A stretch of 64,000 bases of DNA from a virus, in the IMG/VR virus record IMGVR_UViG_3300012988_000001, positions 182,414 through 246,413 of that record. One strand, written 5' to 3'. The position numbers and the translations under genes are program-made. Under the pieces are notes generated by a model. The model was given only the letters and a program-made list of their open reading frames with translations, did not search any database and was not told the DNA's origin. Positions 23,676-35,308 of this stretch are shown piece after piece; positions within the stretch are counted from its first letter, which is position 1, and every line of letters starts with the position of its first letter.

Positions 23676-24407
23676 ATGGATTTACGCAACGTACTACGCG
23701 ACCTAGTTAACACCACCAACGGTATGGATTTCTCTTGCATTGCAGTTTCACGAGAAGACCGTGGCAATGGTAATCGTGTTTTTCTAGAAGCATACACTGA
23801 TGATAAAACCCTAATCATGCGAGCAACTACCAAAGAAGACGTACCTGAAGTTGAAGGTCGTTTCGGTCTTGGTAACCTCGGAATGCTACAAGGTCTTATG
23901 AATCTAAAAACCTACAACTCTGAATCTGCTAAGATCGCAGTCAACGCAGCAAACGGTGTTGTTAAAAGCCTAGCATTCTCTTCTGATGACGCTAGCACGA
24001 ACTTTATTGTTCAATCTGAGAAGTTTATTCCTGCTCAACCACGCTTTACTCCACAACCATATGATGTACAGGTTACACCTAGTGCTGCAAAGGTTGGCGA
24101 ACTAAAGTCATTCTCTGGTGTATTCAAATCATTCTCTGCCTTAGTTACTCCTTATACTGAAGGTGATACACTATACTTCCACGTGGGAGAGAAGAATAAA
24201 TCTAATCACAGCGGTGCACTAGCATTCACCAAAACTGATGGTGAACTAAAACTAGGATATGGTTACGCAATCGACCGTCTTCTACAAGCTCTAAACCGCG
24301 TATCTAATGCTGAGTCTATCACATTAGGTCTAACCAAAACAGGTATGTTGAACGTAACAGTCGATACTGGTATCACTGTGTTCGAATTCTACATCCAAGG
24401 TTGCTAA
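23676..24407 (+). CDS. 45: Sliding clamp gp45
   Basis: Trimeric processivity clamp of gp43 and, in T4, mobile activator of late transcription with gp55/gp33. The 243-residue length is close to T4 gp45 (228). The segment EGRFGLGNLGMLQGLMNLKTY near residue 60 matches T4 YDLNGFLGILSLV; two clamp-fold halves follow, with KVGELKSFSGVFKSFSALV at the second domain start. The start is placed by TTGGAG. It has its own promoter and terminator. gp44 of the clamp loader is not found in this window. Confidence 0.85.
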   Translation: MDLRNVLRDLVNTTNGMDFSCIAVSREDRGNGNRVFLEAYTDDKTLIMRATTKEDVPEVEGRFGLGNLGMLQGLMNLKTYNSESAKIAVNAANGVVKSLAFSSDDASTNFIVQSEKFIPAQPRFTPQPYDVQVTPSAAKVGELKSFSGVFKSFSALVTPYTEGDTLYFHVGEKNKSNHSGALAFTKTDGELKLGYGYAIDRLLQALNRVSNAESITLGLTKTGMLNVTVDTGITVFEFYIQGC

Positions 24408-24414
24408 GTAATAC

Positions 24415-24441
24415 AGGGGAACATGATGTTCCCCTTATTTT
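24415..24441 (+). terminator. Terminator after gp45
   Basis: AGGGGAAC (24415-24422) pairs with GTTCCCCT (24428-24435), followed by TATTTTG. Confidence 0.75.
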
Positions 24442-24456
24442 GTTTACGGAGTAATT

Positions 24457-25080
24457 ATGAGTACACCACGCTTTATCGCAGACCTACACTTAGGTCACCG
24501 CAACATTTATAAGTACCGTCAGGTGTTTGATAGTACTAAACACAATGACCTGTACTTTATCCGCATTCTCCAAGAGTATTGTAAGAAACGAGACACCATG
24601 TATTTTCTTGGTGATATTTGTTTTGATGAATTCTACTTGGATATGATCAAAGAATTACCCGGACAGAAAATCCTAATTGCAGGAAATCACTGTACTGAGT
24701 ACATTCCAATGAAGAAGTTGGTTGAAGTCTATGATGATATTCACGCACTTCTAAAATACAAAGACTTCTGGCTTTCTCACGCTCCACTATCTGATGTAGA
24801 ACTACGTGGTAAAAGAAATATCCACGGACACGTTCACGCACAATCAGTTCCAGATATCAAATACCTAAACACTTCAGTTGATAGTGAATTCATGCGTTTC
24901 TTACCAAGAACACTACACGAAGTACGTCAAGCATTTGAAACAATGGAAAGTACTGGATTGCACTTCGGTGGTATTGATGACCGTGAAGATGCATTAGAAG
25001 TAATTATGTCTGATCCTGTTTCTAAATCTGCTTATGAGTGGGCTAAGAAAGAGGCAGAAAGGATTTCGGTATTTCAATAA
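24457..25080 (+). CDS. Calcineurin-like metallophosphoesterase
   Basis: 207 residues with the complete phosphoesterase set: RFIADLHLGHRN near residue 6, FLGDICFDEF near 50, LIAGNHCTEY near 72, FWLSHAPLSD near 106 and IHGHVHAQ near 122. These are the two-metal ligands. Single-domain phosphoesterases of this kind are widespread in phages; substrates are unknown (cyclic nucleotides, RNA ends or phosphoproteins are all possible). The C-terminal ~60 residues are helical and unassigned. It starts after ACGGAG and is tightly followed by the zinc ribbon gene. Confidence 0.85.
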   Translation: MSTPRFIADLHLGHRNIYKYRQVFDSTKHNDLYFIRILQEYCKKRDTMYFLGDICFDEFYLDMIKELPGQKILIAGNHCTEYIPMKKLVEVYDDIHALLKYKDFWLSHAPLSDVELRGKRNIHGHVHAQSVPDIKYLNTSVDSEFMRFLPRTLHEVRQAFETMESTGLHFGGIDDREDALEVIMSDPVSKSAYEWAKKEAERISVFQ

Positions 25081-25090
25081 GGATTTTTAA

Positions 25091-25294
25091 ATGCCACTAT
25101 ATACATACAAATGTCAGAATGAAGACTGTCAACATTCTGAAGATAAAATCGTCAAGATTTCGAATCGTGATGATGACCGCACCTGTTCCAAATGTGAAAC
25201 AGGATCACTAAAACGTGAAGAAGTTTCACCGGGTGATAAAGGGGCAACATTCCGCTATAAAGGCAATTGGTTTAATACAACAGGGAGATACTAA
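25091..25294 (+). CDS. FmdB-type zinc ribbon protein
   Basis: 67 residues forming one small zinc ribbon: PLYTYKCQNEDCQHSED at the N-terminus gives the first Cys pair (C-x4-C) and DRTCSKCETGSLKREEV the second (CxxC). This is the FmdB putative regulatory domain layout, known in bacteria and phages; function uncharacterised. Start placed by AAGGA. It lies 10 bp after the phosphoesterase and 1 bp before the cochaperonin-like gene. Confidence 0.75.
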   Translation: MPLYTYKCQNEDCQHSEDKIVKISNRDDDRTCSKCETGSLKREEVSPGDKGATFRYKGNWFNTTGRY

Positions 25295-25295
25295 T

Positions 25296-25583
25296 ATGGG
25301 CTTAAAAATGATTAACGACTTCGTTCTAGTCGAACAACTAGTAAATGCATCCGTCAGTGGTGGTGGTATTATTCTATCAAACGTAGAACCGCCATGTATG
25401 GGACGTGTCATTTCTGTGGGACCGGGCCGCATCCTAAATAATGGTGAAAGGGCTGAACACAATATTGAAGTTGGTGACGTTATCGTATTTGGTAAACCAT
25501 CACTAAACCAGCCACTAGAATATGAAAAAGTAACATACTATGTTATGAAAATTGATGAGGTATATGGCAAAGCGAATGTCTAA
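25296..25583 (+). CDS. GroES-like cochaperonin (gp31 functional analogue)
   Basis: 95 residues. The sequence follows GroES more than T4 gp31: INDFVLVEQLVNASVSGGGI near residue 6 contains the Gly-rich mobile loop that binds GroEL, then PCMGRVISVGPGRILNNGER matches the GroES GEVLAVGNGRILENGE core, then VGDVIVF. T4 gp31 replaces GroES so that GroEL can fold gp23; this protein probably does the same. The start at 25296 is set by CAGGGAGA; an upstream in-frame start at 25215 lies in the zinc ribbon gene. Confidence 0.8.
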   Translation: MGLKMINDFVLVEQLVNASVSGGGIILSNVEPPCMGRVISVGPGRILNNGERAEHNIEVGDVIVFGKPSLNQPLEYEKVTYYVMKIDEVYGKANV

Positions 25584-26277
25584 GAAATTACCATTTTGGA
25601 TTATCCCTGCACATTGGGGATTATCCGGTAAAGCTAAAGAGATTGCTAAAGTAAATTATCATTTTGAAGGATATGAGGCTGACATTAGGTTGGCCCCATT
25701 AACATATCTAACGGAATATGAAATTGACAAAGCACTCGCAGAAATTGATATAAAATACAACAAGATCAAAGAACTTGAGTTCGATCTTAAAGTACTAGAT
25801 ATTGATTTAAAGTATAAAAGAATTACAAATGATGAACACGCACTAAAAGTTATTGAAACGCGTTATAAGCATCATGATATGAAAGAATATGATTATGATG
25901 CAGCACTAATTGAAATAATGCCCGATGGGGATGAAAAACGTATTGCTGCTATTGAATTTGCATTCAAATATCATGAAATTACTGAACGTGAGTACAGTAA
26001 AGAGATGTATACTATGCGTAAAGAACCGTGGATGGATTTTGGTGTAGAATTCAATGAGGACTCAAATGAAGTCGAATTTTCTTTCGATTATAACGAGTAC
26101 TTTTGGAAGAAGTTAAAAGCTGAAGGTCATCCGGGTAATGATGAATACGAAATCATTGATAATTTTATCAAAGATTGGGGTAGGAAGTTAGAAGGTGAGG
26201 AATATATCGGTGATGAAGATGTTGACCTAACTCGAATGACTGATGAGTTGCCCGATAATTTAAAATTTTACAAATAA
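25564..26277 (+). CDS. Repeat-containing hypothetical protein
   Basis: About 237 residues, start uncertain: ATGs at 25555, 25564 and 25576 and a TTG at 25552 all overlap the cochaperonin gene. The middle consists of four imperfect helical repeats of the form (I/F)KY-x-x-I-x-x-x-E (DIKYNKIKELEFDLK, DLKYKRITNDEHALK, TRYKHHDMKEYDYDA, AFKYHEITEREYSKE). The C-terminus is acidic. I do not recognise a family. It is the last gene before a bidirectional terminator and probably shares transcription with the phosphoesterase-cochaperonin group. Confidence 0.7.
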   Translation: MAKRMSKKLPFWIIPAHWGLSGKAKEIAKVNYHFEGYEADIRLAPLTYLTEYEIDKALAEIDIKYNKIKELEFDLKVLDIDLKYKRITNDEHALKVIETRYKHHDMKEYDYDAALIEIMPDGDEKRIAAIEFAFKYHEITEREYSKEMYTMRKEPWMDFGVEFNEDSNEVEFSFDYNEYFWKKLKAEGHPGNDEYEIIDNFIKDWGRKLEGEEYIGDEDVDLTRMTDELPDNLKFYK

Positions 26278-26280
26278 AAA

Positions 26281-26312
26281 AAGGAGAACGTAAGTTCTCC
26301 TTTCTTGTTTTT
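26281..26312. terminator. Bidirectional terminator between convergent genes
   Basis: AAGGAGAAC (26281-26289) pairs with GTTCTCCTT (26294-26302), loop GTAA. A T-rich run follows on the plus strand and a long T run on the minus strand. Confidence 0.85.
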
Positions 26313-26315
26313 ATA

Positions 26316-26969
26316 TTAGTCTAGTAACGCTGGGATTGATTTGTAAATCTTAATAGCGAAGTTACCAGCCGCAGCGGTAGCAGAACCATTTAGAATTACT
26401 TCAGCACCAGTTTTATCCATTAGTGGAACACCAGCTAGATCATCTAGAAGTAGACGACCAGCATCGATAGTCGTGGATGGAACACCTTGGAAGTTAGTTG
26501 CATCACGATCAAATACGTCAGCACGTTCAACTAGGAAAGTAATTACATCAGCAGAAGCAATGTTTGCAGCAGCATCAACACCGTTTACAACGTTTTTGAA
26601 GCCAGTAACCGCAGCAGCTTTGGCGATATCAGAAGTTGCGATGATAACCGCACGTTGTTGAACTACGTCAACCACACGTTTTAGGTTAGTCTGAGCAGCA
26701 TATGCTTCAGTGTAGTCAGCTTGAACAGTTGCTTCAATAAATTGAGAACCGTCAACACGTACAACACCTTTAGCATTTAGGAATGCTACGATCTCGTCGT
26801 TATTCTGTGTGTTTAGGAAGTGTTGTAGACCTACGAAGGAACATACAGCACCTGTAACTACTAGAGCAATGTCACCAGTAGTGTCGATAGCGATTGAAGC
26901 TAAGGCGTTCTTACCTTGGAAATAACCAAGTACGCTATCTTCGGAGAAACCATTAATACGTTCTAACAT
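26316..26969 (-). CDS. Putative virion protein A (paralogous pair)
   Basis: 217 residues, Ala/Val/Ile-rich, with no Cys pairs or catalytic motif seen. It resembles the product of the upstream gene (26983) in GF.NV, ITFLVERADVF and the C-terminal AIKIYKSIPALL, so the two are paralogues. Strong codon bias, position after a late promoter pair on the minus strand and the beta-like composition suggest an abundant structural protein such as a head decoration or fibre-associated protein, but I recognise no family. Start placed by AGGAGAATAAT. It ends at the bidirectional terminator. Confidence 0.7.
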   Translation of the reverse strand: MLERINGFSEDSVLGYFQGKNALASIAIDTTGDIALVVTGAVCSFVGLQHFLNTQNNDEIVAFLNAKGVVRVDGSQFIEATVQADYTEAYAAQTNLKRVVDVVQQRAVIIATSDIAKAAAVTGFKNVVNGVDAAANIASADVITFLVERADVFDRDATNFQGVPSTTIDAGRLLLDDLAGVPLMDKTGAEVILNGSATAAAGNFAIKIYKSIPALLD

Positions 26970-26982
26970 ATTATTCTCCTTA

Positions 26983-27546
26983 TTATACTAGTACTGGTAG
27001 AGATGCGAACACTTTAATTGCAACTGGGATTGCACCAGCAGCAGTACCATCTTTCTTACGGAATACACCAGCTTGACCTAGGTTTGCAGATAGTTCAGCA
27101 CATGGATCAACTGGAACTGGGTAGTTAGAACCCGGACGTACAGCTTGAGCAGTTAGAACATCTTGACGTTCGATGATGTAAGTGATACCGAAAGAGGTAG
27201 CAGTTAGAGTACCAGCTTTACCGAAAGCAATTACGTTACCACCGATAGTTTCAAAACCAGAAGCAGTTGCATCAACAGTACCTTTAGCTAGCATAGAAGT
27301 GGTAACTTCAACAGAACGTTGTGCTAGAATTTGAGCAATCATGAATTGGTTATATTCAGCAGCAGATAGTGCTGTTTGAGCAGCGTTATCACCAATATCA
27401 GTACCATCAGGAACTACAGTAGTTTCACCGATTTCTACATCAGATGGTAGGGAAACAACAACAGTAACGAAACCATTATCACCACCCCAGTATTCGCGAC
27501 TATTGGCAGACATACCATAGTTACGATCAAAAGTATTAAGACCCAT
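26983..27546 (-). CDS. Putative virion protein B (paralogous pair)
   Basis: 187 residues, first gene of the minus-strand pair, 13 bp ahead of its paralogue. Shared features are ITYIIERQDVL (against ITFLVERADVF) and the C-terminus AIKVFASLPVLV (against AIKIYKSIPALL). The N-terminus MGLNTFDRNYGMSANSREYW is unlike that of the paralogue. Two late promoters (27594 and 27659) and a 6-bp leader hairpin (GCAGGA/TCCTGC at 27572-27586) precede it. I infer an abundant virion component; family unknown. Confidence 0.7.
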   Translation of the reverse strand: MGLNTFDRNYGMSANSREYWGGDNGFVTVVVSLPSDVEIGETTVVPDGTDIGDNAAQTALSAAEYNQFMIAQILAQRSVEVTTSMLAKGTVDATASGFETIGGNVIAFGKAGTLTATSFGITYIIERQDVLTAQAVRPGSNYPVPVDPCAELSANLGQAGVFRKKDGTAAGAIPVAIKVFASLPVLV

Positions 27547-27593
27547 TATAAATCTCCTTGTCTAATTTGTTGCAGGATTGTCCTGCTTAATGT

Positions 27594-27601
27594 TATTTAT
27601 C
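27594..27601 (-). promoter_or_regulatory. Late promoter for the minus-strand virion pair (proximal)
   Basis: GATAAATA on the minus strand, 48 bp before the ATG at 27546. Confidence 0.75.
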
Positions 27602-27658
27602 AAATCCTTTACGCCGCTTTAGATAAACGAGTAAAATATCTGATTGTTCATGTGATAT

Positions 27659-27666
27659 TATTTATC
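27659..27666 (-). promoter_or_regulatory. Late promoter for the minus-strand virion pair (distal)
   Basis: A second GATAAATA on the minus strand, 65 bp upstream of the first, back to back with the plus-strand promoter at 27672. The rest of 27602-27658 shows nothing. Confidence 0.65.
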
Positions 27667-27671
27667 AATTC

Positions 27672-27701
27672 TTGGGACAAACGGAAAAAATGTGCTATAA
27701 T
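27672..27701 (+). promoter_or_regulatory. TTGGGACA-class promoter for the 5'-nuclease gene
   Basis: TTGGGACA (27672-27679), TGTGCTATAAT ending at 27701, 35 bp before the ATG at 27736. Confidence 0.8.
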
Positions 27702-27714
27702 AGTGAAGAAATAA

Positions 27715-28724
<1,010 letters not shown>

Positions 28725-28725
<1 letters not shown>

Positions 28726-29225
28726 TGGCAGTACTAAAGAAACTAACAGACTATTCCTTTATTTTAGAAACCCATGCTGGCGAACAACTTGGGATTATTG
28801 TGGATTACAGTGCAGGTACATCTGACCGTACTGGTATAGAATTATTCAATCAAGATGGTGCTTTCCCCTTTGCGTCTATTAAAGAATTAGAGGAAATGAT
28901 TGGTGATAATTTTGAAATCCAAGAGAAATCAGAAACCGACCAAACTGTAAGTACTAAAGAAATTGAAGGTTATCCGGTGAATGATACAGATTTAATTATC
29001 GGTATCAGTAGTGACCCAATTTCTGGATATCCTACTTTCAGAAAGAGCACACGTTCTAAGAAAGAATTTATTCCCGGCTGGTGGGTTGTTCAAACGGGTG
29101 CGGGTGGTTATCTCGCACGGTTAACTCTAAGCCTAGATATCTACAATGAACGTAAAGATACTGGTGAGATTTTTGGACCTTTCAAAACTTATATGGAAGC
29201 CAACTATCAACTCAAATCACTATAA
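28725..29225 (+). CDS. Hypothetical protein (166 aa) after the 5' nuclease
   Basis: Not recognised. The N-terminal part is beta-rich (KLTDYSFILETHAGEQLGII); the middle is acidic; the C-terminus FIPGWWVVQTGAGGYLARL followed by DTGEIFGPFKTYMEANYQL looks like a compact beta domain. It overlaps the nuclease stop by one base (TAATG) and ends in a UUCG terminator, so it is the second gene of that operon. It precedes gp17, but it does not look like the helical small terminase gp16. Confidence 0.65.
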
Positions 29226-29247
29226 GGAGGCTTCGGCCTCCTTTTTT
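29224..29247 (+). terminator. UUCG-loop terminator before gp17
   Basis: AAGGAGGC (29224-29231) pairs with GCCTCCTT (29236-29243), loop TTCG, then T run. Confidence 0.9.
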
Positions 29248-29303
29248 AATTACATATGAAATAATTGCAAATGCAACTATTTAATGCTATATTTGAAAAC
29301 TTT

Positions 29304-30988
<1,685 letters not shown>

Positions 30989-30997
30989 AATCTATAA

Positions 30998-32300
<1,303 letters not shown>

Positions 32301-32302
<2 letters not shown>

Positions 32303-32321
32303 GGGAGAGAAATTCTCCCTT
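32301..32321 (+). terminator. Hairpin at the end of the 31022 gene
   Basis: AAGGGAGA (32301-32308) pairs with TCTCCCTT (32314-32321). The T run is weak. It ends 6 bp before the promoter at 32327. Confidence 0.6.
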
Positions 32322-32326
32322 AATAC

Positions 32327-32357
32327 TTGGGACAAAACGCTGTTTTTGTCCTATAAT
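32327..32357 (+). promoter_or_regulatory. Distal TTGGGACA-class promoter of gp32
   Basis: TTGGGACA (32327-32334), TATAAT at 32352-32357, 226 bp before the gp32 start. The 32358-32435 stretch between the two promoters holds no gene beyond a 15-codon ORF with a poor ribosome site. Confidence 0.75.
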
Positions 32358-32435
32358 AAAAGAGTCAGAGAGATGAGCTTAATAAGTAAATCTCAAAGAA
32401 TGACAACAGCAAGTCATTAAAAAATGTTGAAAAAC

Positions 32436-32466
32436 ATGGGACATTTTGAATAAAATGTGCTATAAT
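32436..32466 (+). promoter_or_regulatory. Proximal TTGGGACA-class promoter of gp32
   Basis: ATGGGACA (32436-32443), TGTGCTATAAT ending at 32466. The RNA starts near 32472, at the possible pseudoknot. Confidence 0.75.
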
Positions 32467-32471
32467 ATAAA

Positions 32472-32582
32472 CACCGGAGGACATGAAGTTCGAAGGTGAT
32501 GCGAAGTCCATATGGAATGGATGGAGCTAACAAAGAAGCAAAAACAAACGTAACAAAGAAACAAAATGTAAAGGAATACAAT
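32472..32582 (+). promoter_or_regulatory. gp32 leader: possible pseudoknot plus A-rich operator
   Basis: CACC (32472-32475) can pair with GGTG (32495-32498), and GGAC (32479-32482), within that loop, with GTCC (32506-32509), which is an H-type pseudoknot layout. It is followed by about 50 nt of A-rich, apparently unstructured RNA (32529-32580) up to the AAAGGA ribosome site. T4 gene 32 is repressed by its own product through the same two-part leader. The stems are only 4 bp each. Confidence 0.5.
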
Positions 32583-33626
32583 ATGAAATCTTTAGCTGAA
32601 ATTCGTGCACAACTAAAAGCAGACGCAGAGCGTTCAGAACAAATCAAGAATGGTACATTCACTGGTAATCGTCAACCTGACGCATTCCTAGCTTTCTGGA
32701 ACATTCCTGAAAACGAACCTCTAAACCTACGCTTCCTACCAGATGCTGATGAGAATAACCCATTCTTCTGGCGTGAGCGTGACATGATTACCCTTGAGTT
32801 CAACGGTGTACTAGGTCAACATACTGACAAAGTTCGCGTTCAAGTGCCATGTAACGAAATGTGGGTTCCAAAGTCTTGCCCTGTTCTAAACGAACTACGT
32901 AAGTGGTACGAAAGTGCAAAAGAAACTGGCAATGATGAACTAAAAAATCTTGCTAGCAAATACTGGAAGAAAAAATCTTACCTACTACAGTGCTTCATCG
33001 CACCTGATTCAGTAGCTGTTAAAGATGATTTGGCTCCAGAAAACCCAATTCGTCGCGTACTTGTAAACAAAGAGATTTTCGATAAAGTAAAATCTATTCT
33101 AATGAACCCAGGCATTAAAGAGCTACCAACCCACTTCCAAGAAGGTCGTGATTTCGGTGTAGTAAAAACTCGTAATGGTGGTGGTTTCAACAAGTATGAC
33201 ATGTCACAATTCTCTATGTCTGAGCGTCCACTAAACGCAGAAGAACTAGCAGCAATTGAACAGTATGGTCTATTCGACCTAGGCGAATTCATGCCTAAGC
33301 AACCTACTCCAGAAGAGTTGCAAGCAATCGCAGAAATGTTCGAAGCATCTGTAGATGGCAAACCATACGACCCTGCACGTTGGGCTTTCGCTTACCGTCC
33401 AGCAGGTGTTCAAAAACCAAATGGTACTAACACTGCTCCAGCAGCACAAGCACCAGCTACCCAGACTGTACAACAAACTGTCGTTCAAACTCCAGTAGTC
33501 GAAACAGTAGTTCAACAGCCTGTAGTGAGTGCACCAGTAGTGGAAACTCCTGCGTCTGCTCCTGTTACTAAGACCGCTGTTAACGCAGCAGATCTAGTAG
33601 CTCGTCTAAAGAGCGGTAACAAGTAA
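32583..33626 (+). CDS. 32: Single-stranded DNA-binding protein gp32
   Basis: 347 residues (T4: 301). The N-terminal basic helix (MKSLAEIRAQLKADAERSEQ) corresponds to the cooperativity domain; LNLRFLPDADENNPFFWRER matches the T4 core VIRFLPSK segment, and YWKKKSYLLQCF the T4 YWANILVV strand. The zinc Cys pattern of T4 is not conserved; only CPVL in KSCPVLNEL remains. A long Ala/Pro/Thr/Val-rich linker (residues ~270-330) replaces the acidic T4 tail, and the end is AADLVARLKSGNK. The start at 32583 follows AAAGGA. Two tandem promoters and a structured leader precede it. Confidence 0.85.
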   Translation: MKSLAEIRAQLKADAERSEQIKNGTFTGNRQPDAFLAFWNIPENEPLNLRFLPDADENNPFFWRERDMITLEFNGVLGQHTDKVRVQVPCNEMWVPKSCPVLNELRKWYESAKETGNDELKNLASKYWKKKSYLLQCFIAPDSVAVKDDLAPENPIRRVLVNKEIFDKVKSILMNPGIKELPTHFQEGRDFGVVKTRNGGGFNKYDMSQFSMSERPLNAEELAAIEQYGLFDLGEFMPKQPTPEELQAIAEMFEASVDGKPYDPARWAFAYRPAGVQKPNGTNTAPAAQAPATQTVQQTVVQTPVVETVVQQPVVSAPVVETPASAPVTKTAVNAADLVARLKSGNK

Positions 33627-33637
33627 TAAGTTTTCAT

Positions 33638-33667
33638 ACGGGGCTACGGATTAGCCCCGTTTTATTT
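33638..33667 (+). terminator. Terminator after gp32
   Basis: ACGGGGCTA (33638-33646) pairs with TAGCCCCGT (33652-33660), then TTTTATTT. Confidence 0.9.
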
Positions 33668-33682
33668 CAAGGAGAAGAAAGT

Positions 33683-34801
33683 ATGAAAATGACCAGTGGT
33701 TTTGCAAATATTCTAAAGAACAGTACCGCATCAGTTAAGAAAAATACTGGTGTGTCAGTCGGGTTTCATGACCCAGACACTTGGGTAAGTACTGGTAACT
33801 TCGCCCTTAACTATCGCATCAGTGGTTACTTTGATCGTGGTATTCCACTAGGTAAAGTAGCAATGTTTGCTGGTGAATCTGGTAGTGGTAAATCATTTAT
33901 CGTTAGTGGTAACCTAGCACGTGAAGCACAGAAACAAGGTATCTTCGTAGTCATGATTGACTCTGAGAACGCATTGGATTCTGATTGGCTTGAAGCACTA
34001 GGGGTAGACACTTCCGAAGATAAACTACTAAAAGTGAACATGGGTATGATTGGTGATGTTGCCAAATTTACGTATGAATTCATCGATGGTTATCGTAAAG
34101 AATATGAAAACACTCCAAAAGATGAAAGACAAAAAGTACTATTCATCATTGACTCTATCGGTATGTTGAATACTGAAGTCGCAAATGACCAGATGAAAGC
34201 TGGTAACCTAAAAGGTGATATGGGTCACAAGCCAAAACAACTTAAGGCTTATATTACTAACTGTGTAAACTCCATTGGTTCTTTGAACATTGGTATGGTT
34301 TGTGTAAACCACAGTTATGAATCTCAAGATATGTTCAACCCTGACCCAAAAGTATCTGGTGGTAGTGGTTTGATTTATGCGTCCTCTATGGTAATCGCAA
34401 TGGGTAAACTAAAACTAAAAGAAGATGAAGATGGAAACAAAACTTCTGATGTTAGTGGTATTCGCTCTAAGTGTAAAGTAATGAAAACTCGTTACAACAA
34501 ACCATTCGAAGATGTTGAGATTAAAATTCCTTGGGATACTGGTATGGACCCTCGCAGTGGTCTTCTAGATATGTTCGAGAAGTACGGGTTAGTAACTAAA
34601 TCTGGTAACCGTCTATTATACGTTGACATTGATACTGGTGAGCAAATTCTAAAATACCGCAAAGCGTGGATGCAGAATGAAGATTCTTGCTTAGATCTCA
34701 TCATGAACCAATTCAAACGTCACCCATTAGTTTCCCCAATTACTGAGGAAGAAAAAGGTTCTGAAACATTCGGTACTGATATCGAAGGTGAGGAAGAATA
34801 A
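33683..34801 (+). CDS. uvsX: UvsX recombinase (RecA-like)
   Basis: Strand-exchange protein. 372 residues (T4 UvsX: 391). Walker A GESGSGKS at 64-71, MIDSENALD near 94, Walker B LFIIDSIGML near 152, L2-type region with NHSYESQDMFNPDPKVSGGS near 215. The C-terminus is acidic (EEEKGSETFGTDIEGEEE), as in RecA proteins where it tunes DNA binding. The stop overlaps the next ATG (TAATG), coupling it to UvsY. It follows the gp32 terminator without its own visible promoter. Confidence 0.95.
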   Translation: MKMTSGFANILKNSTASVKKNTGVSVGFHDPDTWVSTGNFALNYRISGYFDRGIPLGKVAMFAGESGSGKSFIVSGNLAREAQKQGIFVVMIDSENALDSDWLEALGVDTSEDKLLKVNMGMIGDVAKFTYEFIDGYRKEYENTPKDERQKVLFIIDSIGMLNTEVANDQMKAGNLKGDMGHKPKQLKAYITNCVNSIGSLNIGMVCVNHSYESQDMFNPDPKVSGGSGLIYASSMVIAMGKLKLKEDEDGNKTSDVSGIRSKCKVMKTRYNKPFEDVEIKIPWDTGMDPRSGLLDMFEKYGLVTKSGNRLLYVDIDTGEQILKYRKAWMQNEDSCLDLIMNQFKRHPLVSPITEEEKGSETFGTDIEGEEE

Positions 34802-35262
34802 TGCGACCTTGGCACTGGGTGATTAAAGACGATAAATCCAAGATTGTTGATATGATTACTTATTATGATGGTGAGCTTGAAGAGGCTCGCCGTGAAGTAA
34901 AAGCAATCGGCGTTATTGAAAAAGTTGCACAGCAATTACCTGCTTGGCATGAAACCCGATATAGCCAATTACAACAACTTGAAGCAGTACTAGAAGTATT
35001 GGAGATTGAACTTAAACAGATAGAGACAGAGAAGTTTAAACACTTCTTGGAACATTATAAGCGTCAACTATCTAGTTCAGATTGTAAACGTTATGTTGAT
35101 GGTGACAAAGATGTTGCTGAACTTAACGAGCTAATAAACGAAGTAGCTTATATTCGTAACCAATACACAAGTATTGTAAAGTCATTGGAAATGAAAGCGT
35201 TCCAGTTAAACAACATTGTTAAACTAAGAACGGCTGGCATTGAAGATGCAAGATTAGACTAA
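34801..35262 (+). CDS. uvsY: UvsY-like recombination mediator
   Basis: 153 residues (T4 UvsY: 137), mostly helical. YSQLQQLEAVLEVLEIELKQ is a coiled-coil helix; the block CKRYVDGDKDVAELNELINE followed by KSLEMKAFQLNNIVKLRTAG parallels T4 UvsY (VLSADKDVLKVDTSLQYW...RGFAIKHIQDMRAFEAG). UvsY loads UvsX onto gp32-coated ssDNA. Direct translational coupling to uvsX supports this. The first ~45 residues are extra and unassigned. Confidence 0.75.
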   Translation: MRPWHWVIKDDKSKIVDMITYYDGELEEARREVKAIGVIEKVAQQLPAWHETRYSQLQQLEAVLEVLEIELKQIETEKFKHFLEHYKRQLSSSDCKRYVDGDKDVAELNELINEVAYIRNQYTSIVKSLEMKAFQLNNIVKLRTAGIEDARLD

Positions 35263-35268
35263 TTTATT

Positions 35269-35298
35269 AAGGACGCAATTCTGCGTCCTTTTCTTTTG
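35269..35298 (+). terminator. Terminator after uvsY
   Basis: AAGGACGCA (35269-35277) pairs with TGCGTCCTT (35282-35290), then TTCTTTT. Confidence 0.9.
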
Positions 35299-35308
35299 AG
35301 AACAATTT

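Noticed and set aside
32374-32421. 15-codon ORF between the two gp32 promoters as a leader peptide
   Set aside because: Poor ribosome site and no attenuator structure.
32482-32529. 15-codon ORF in the gp32 leader
   Set aside because: GGAGG lies only two bases before its ATG, too close to be efficient; the RNA-structure explanation fits better.
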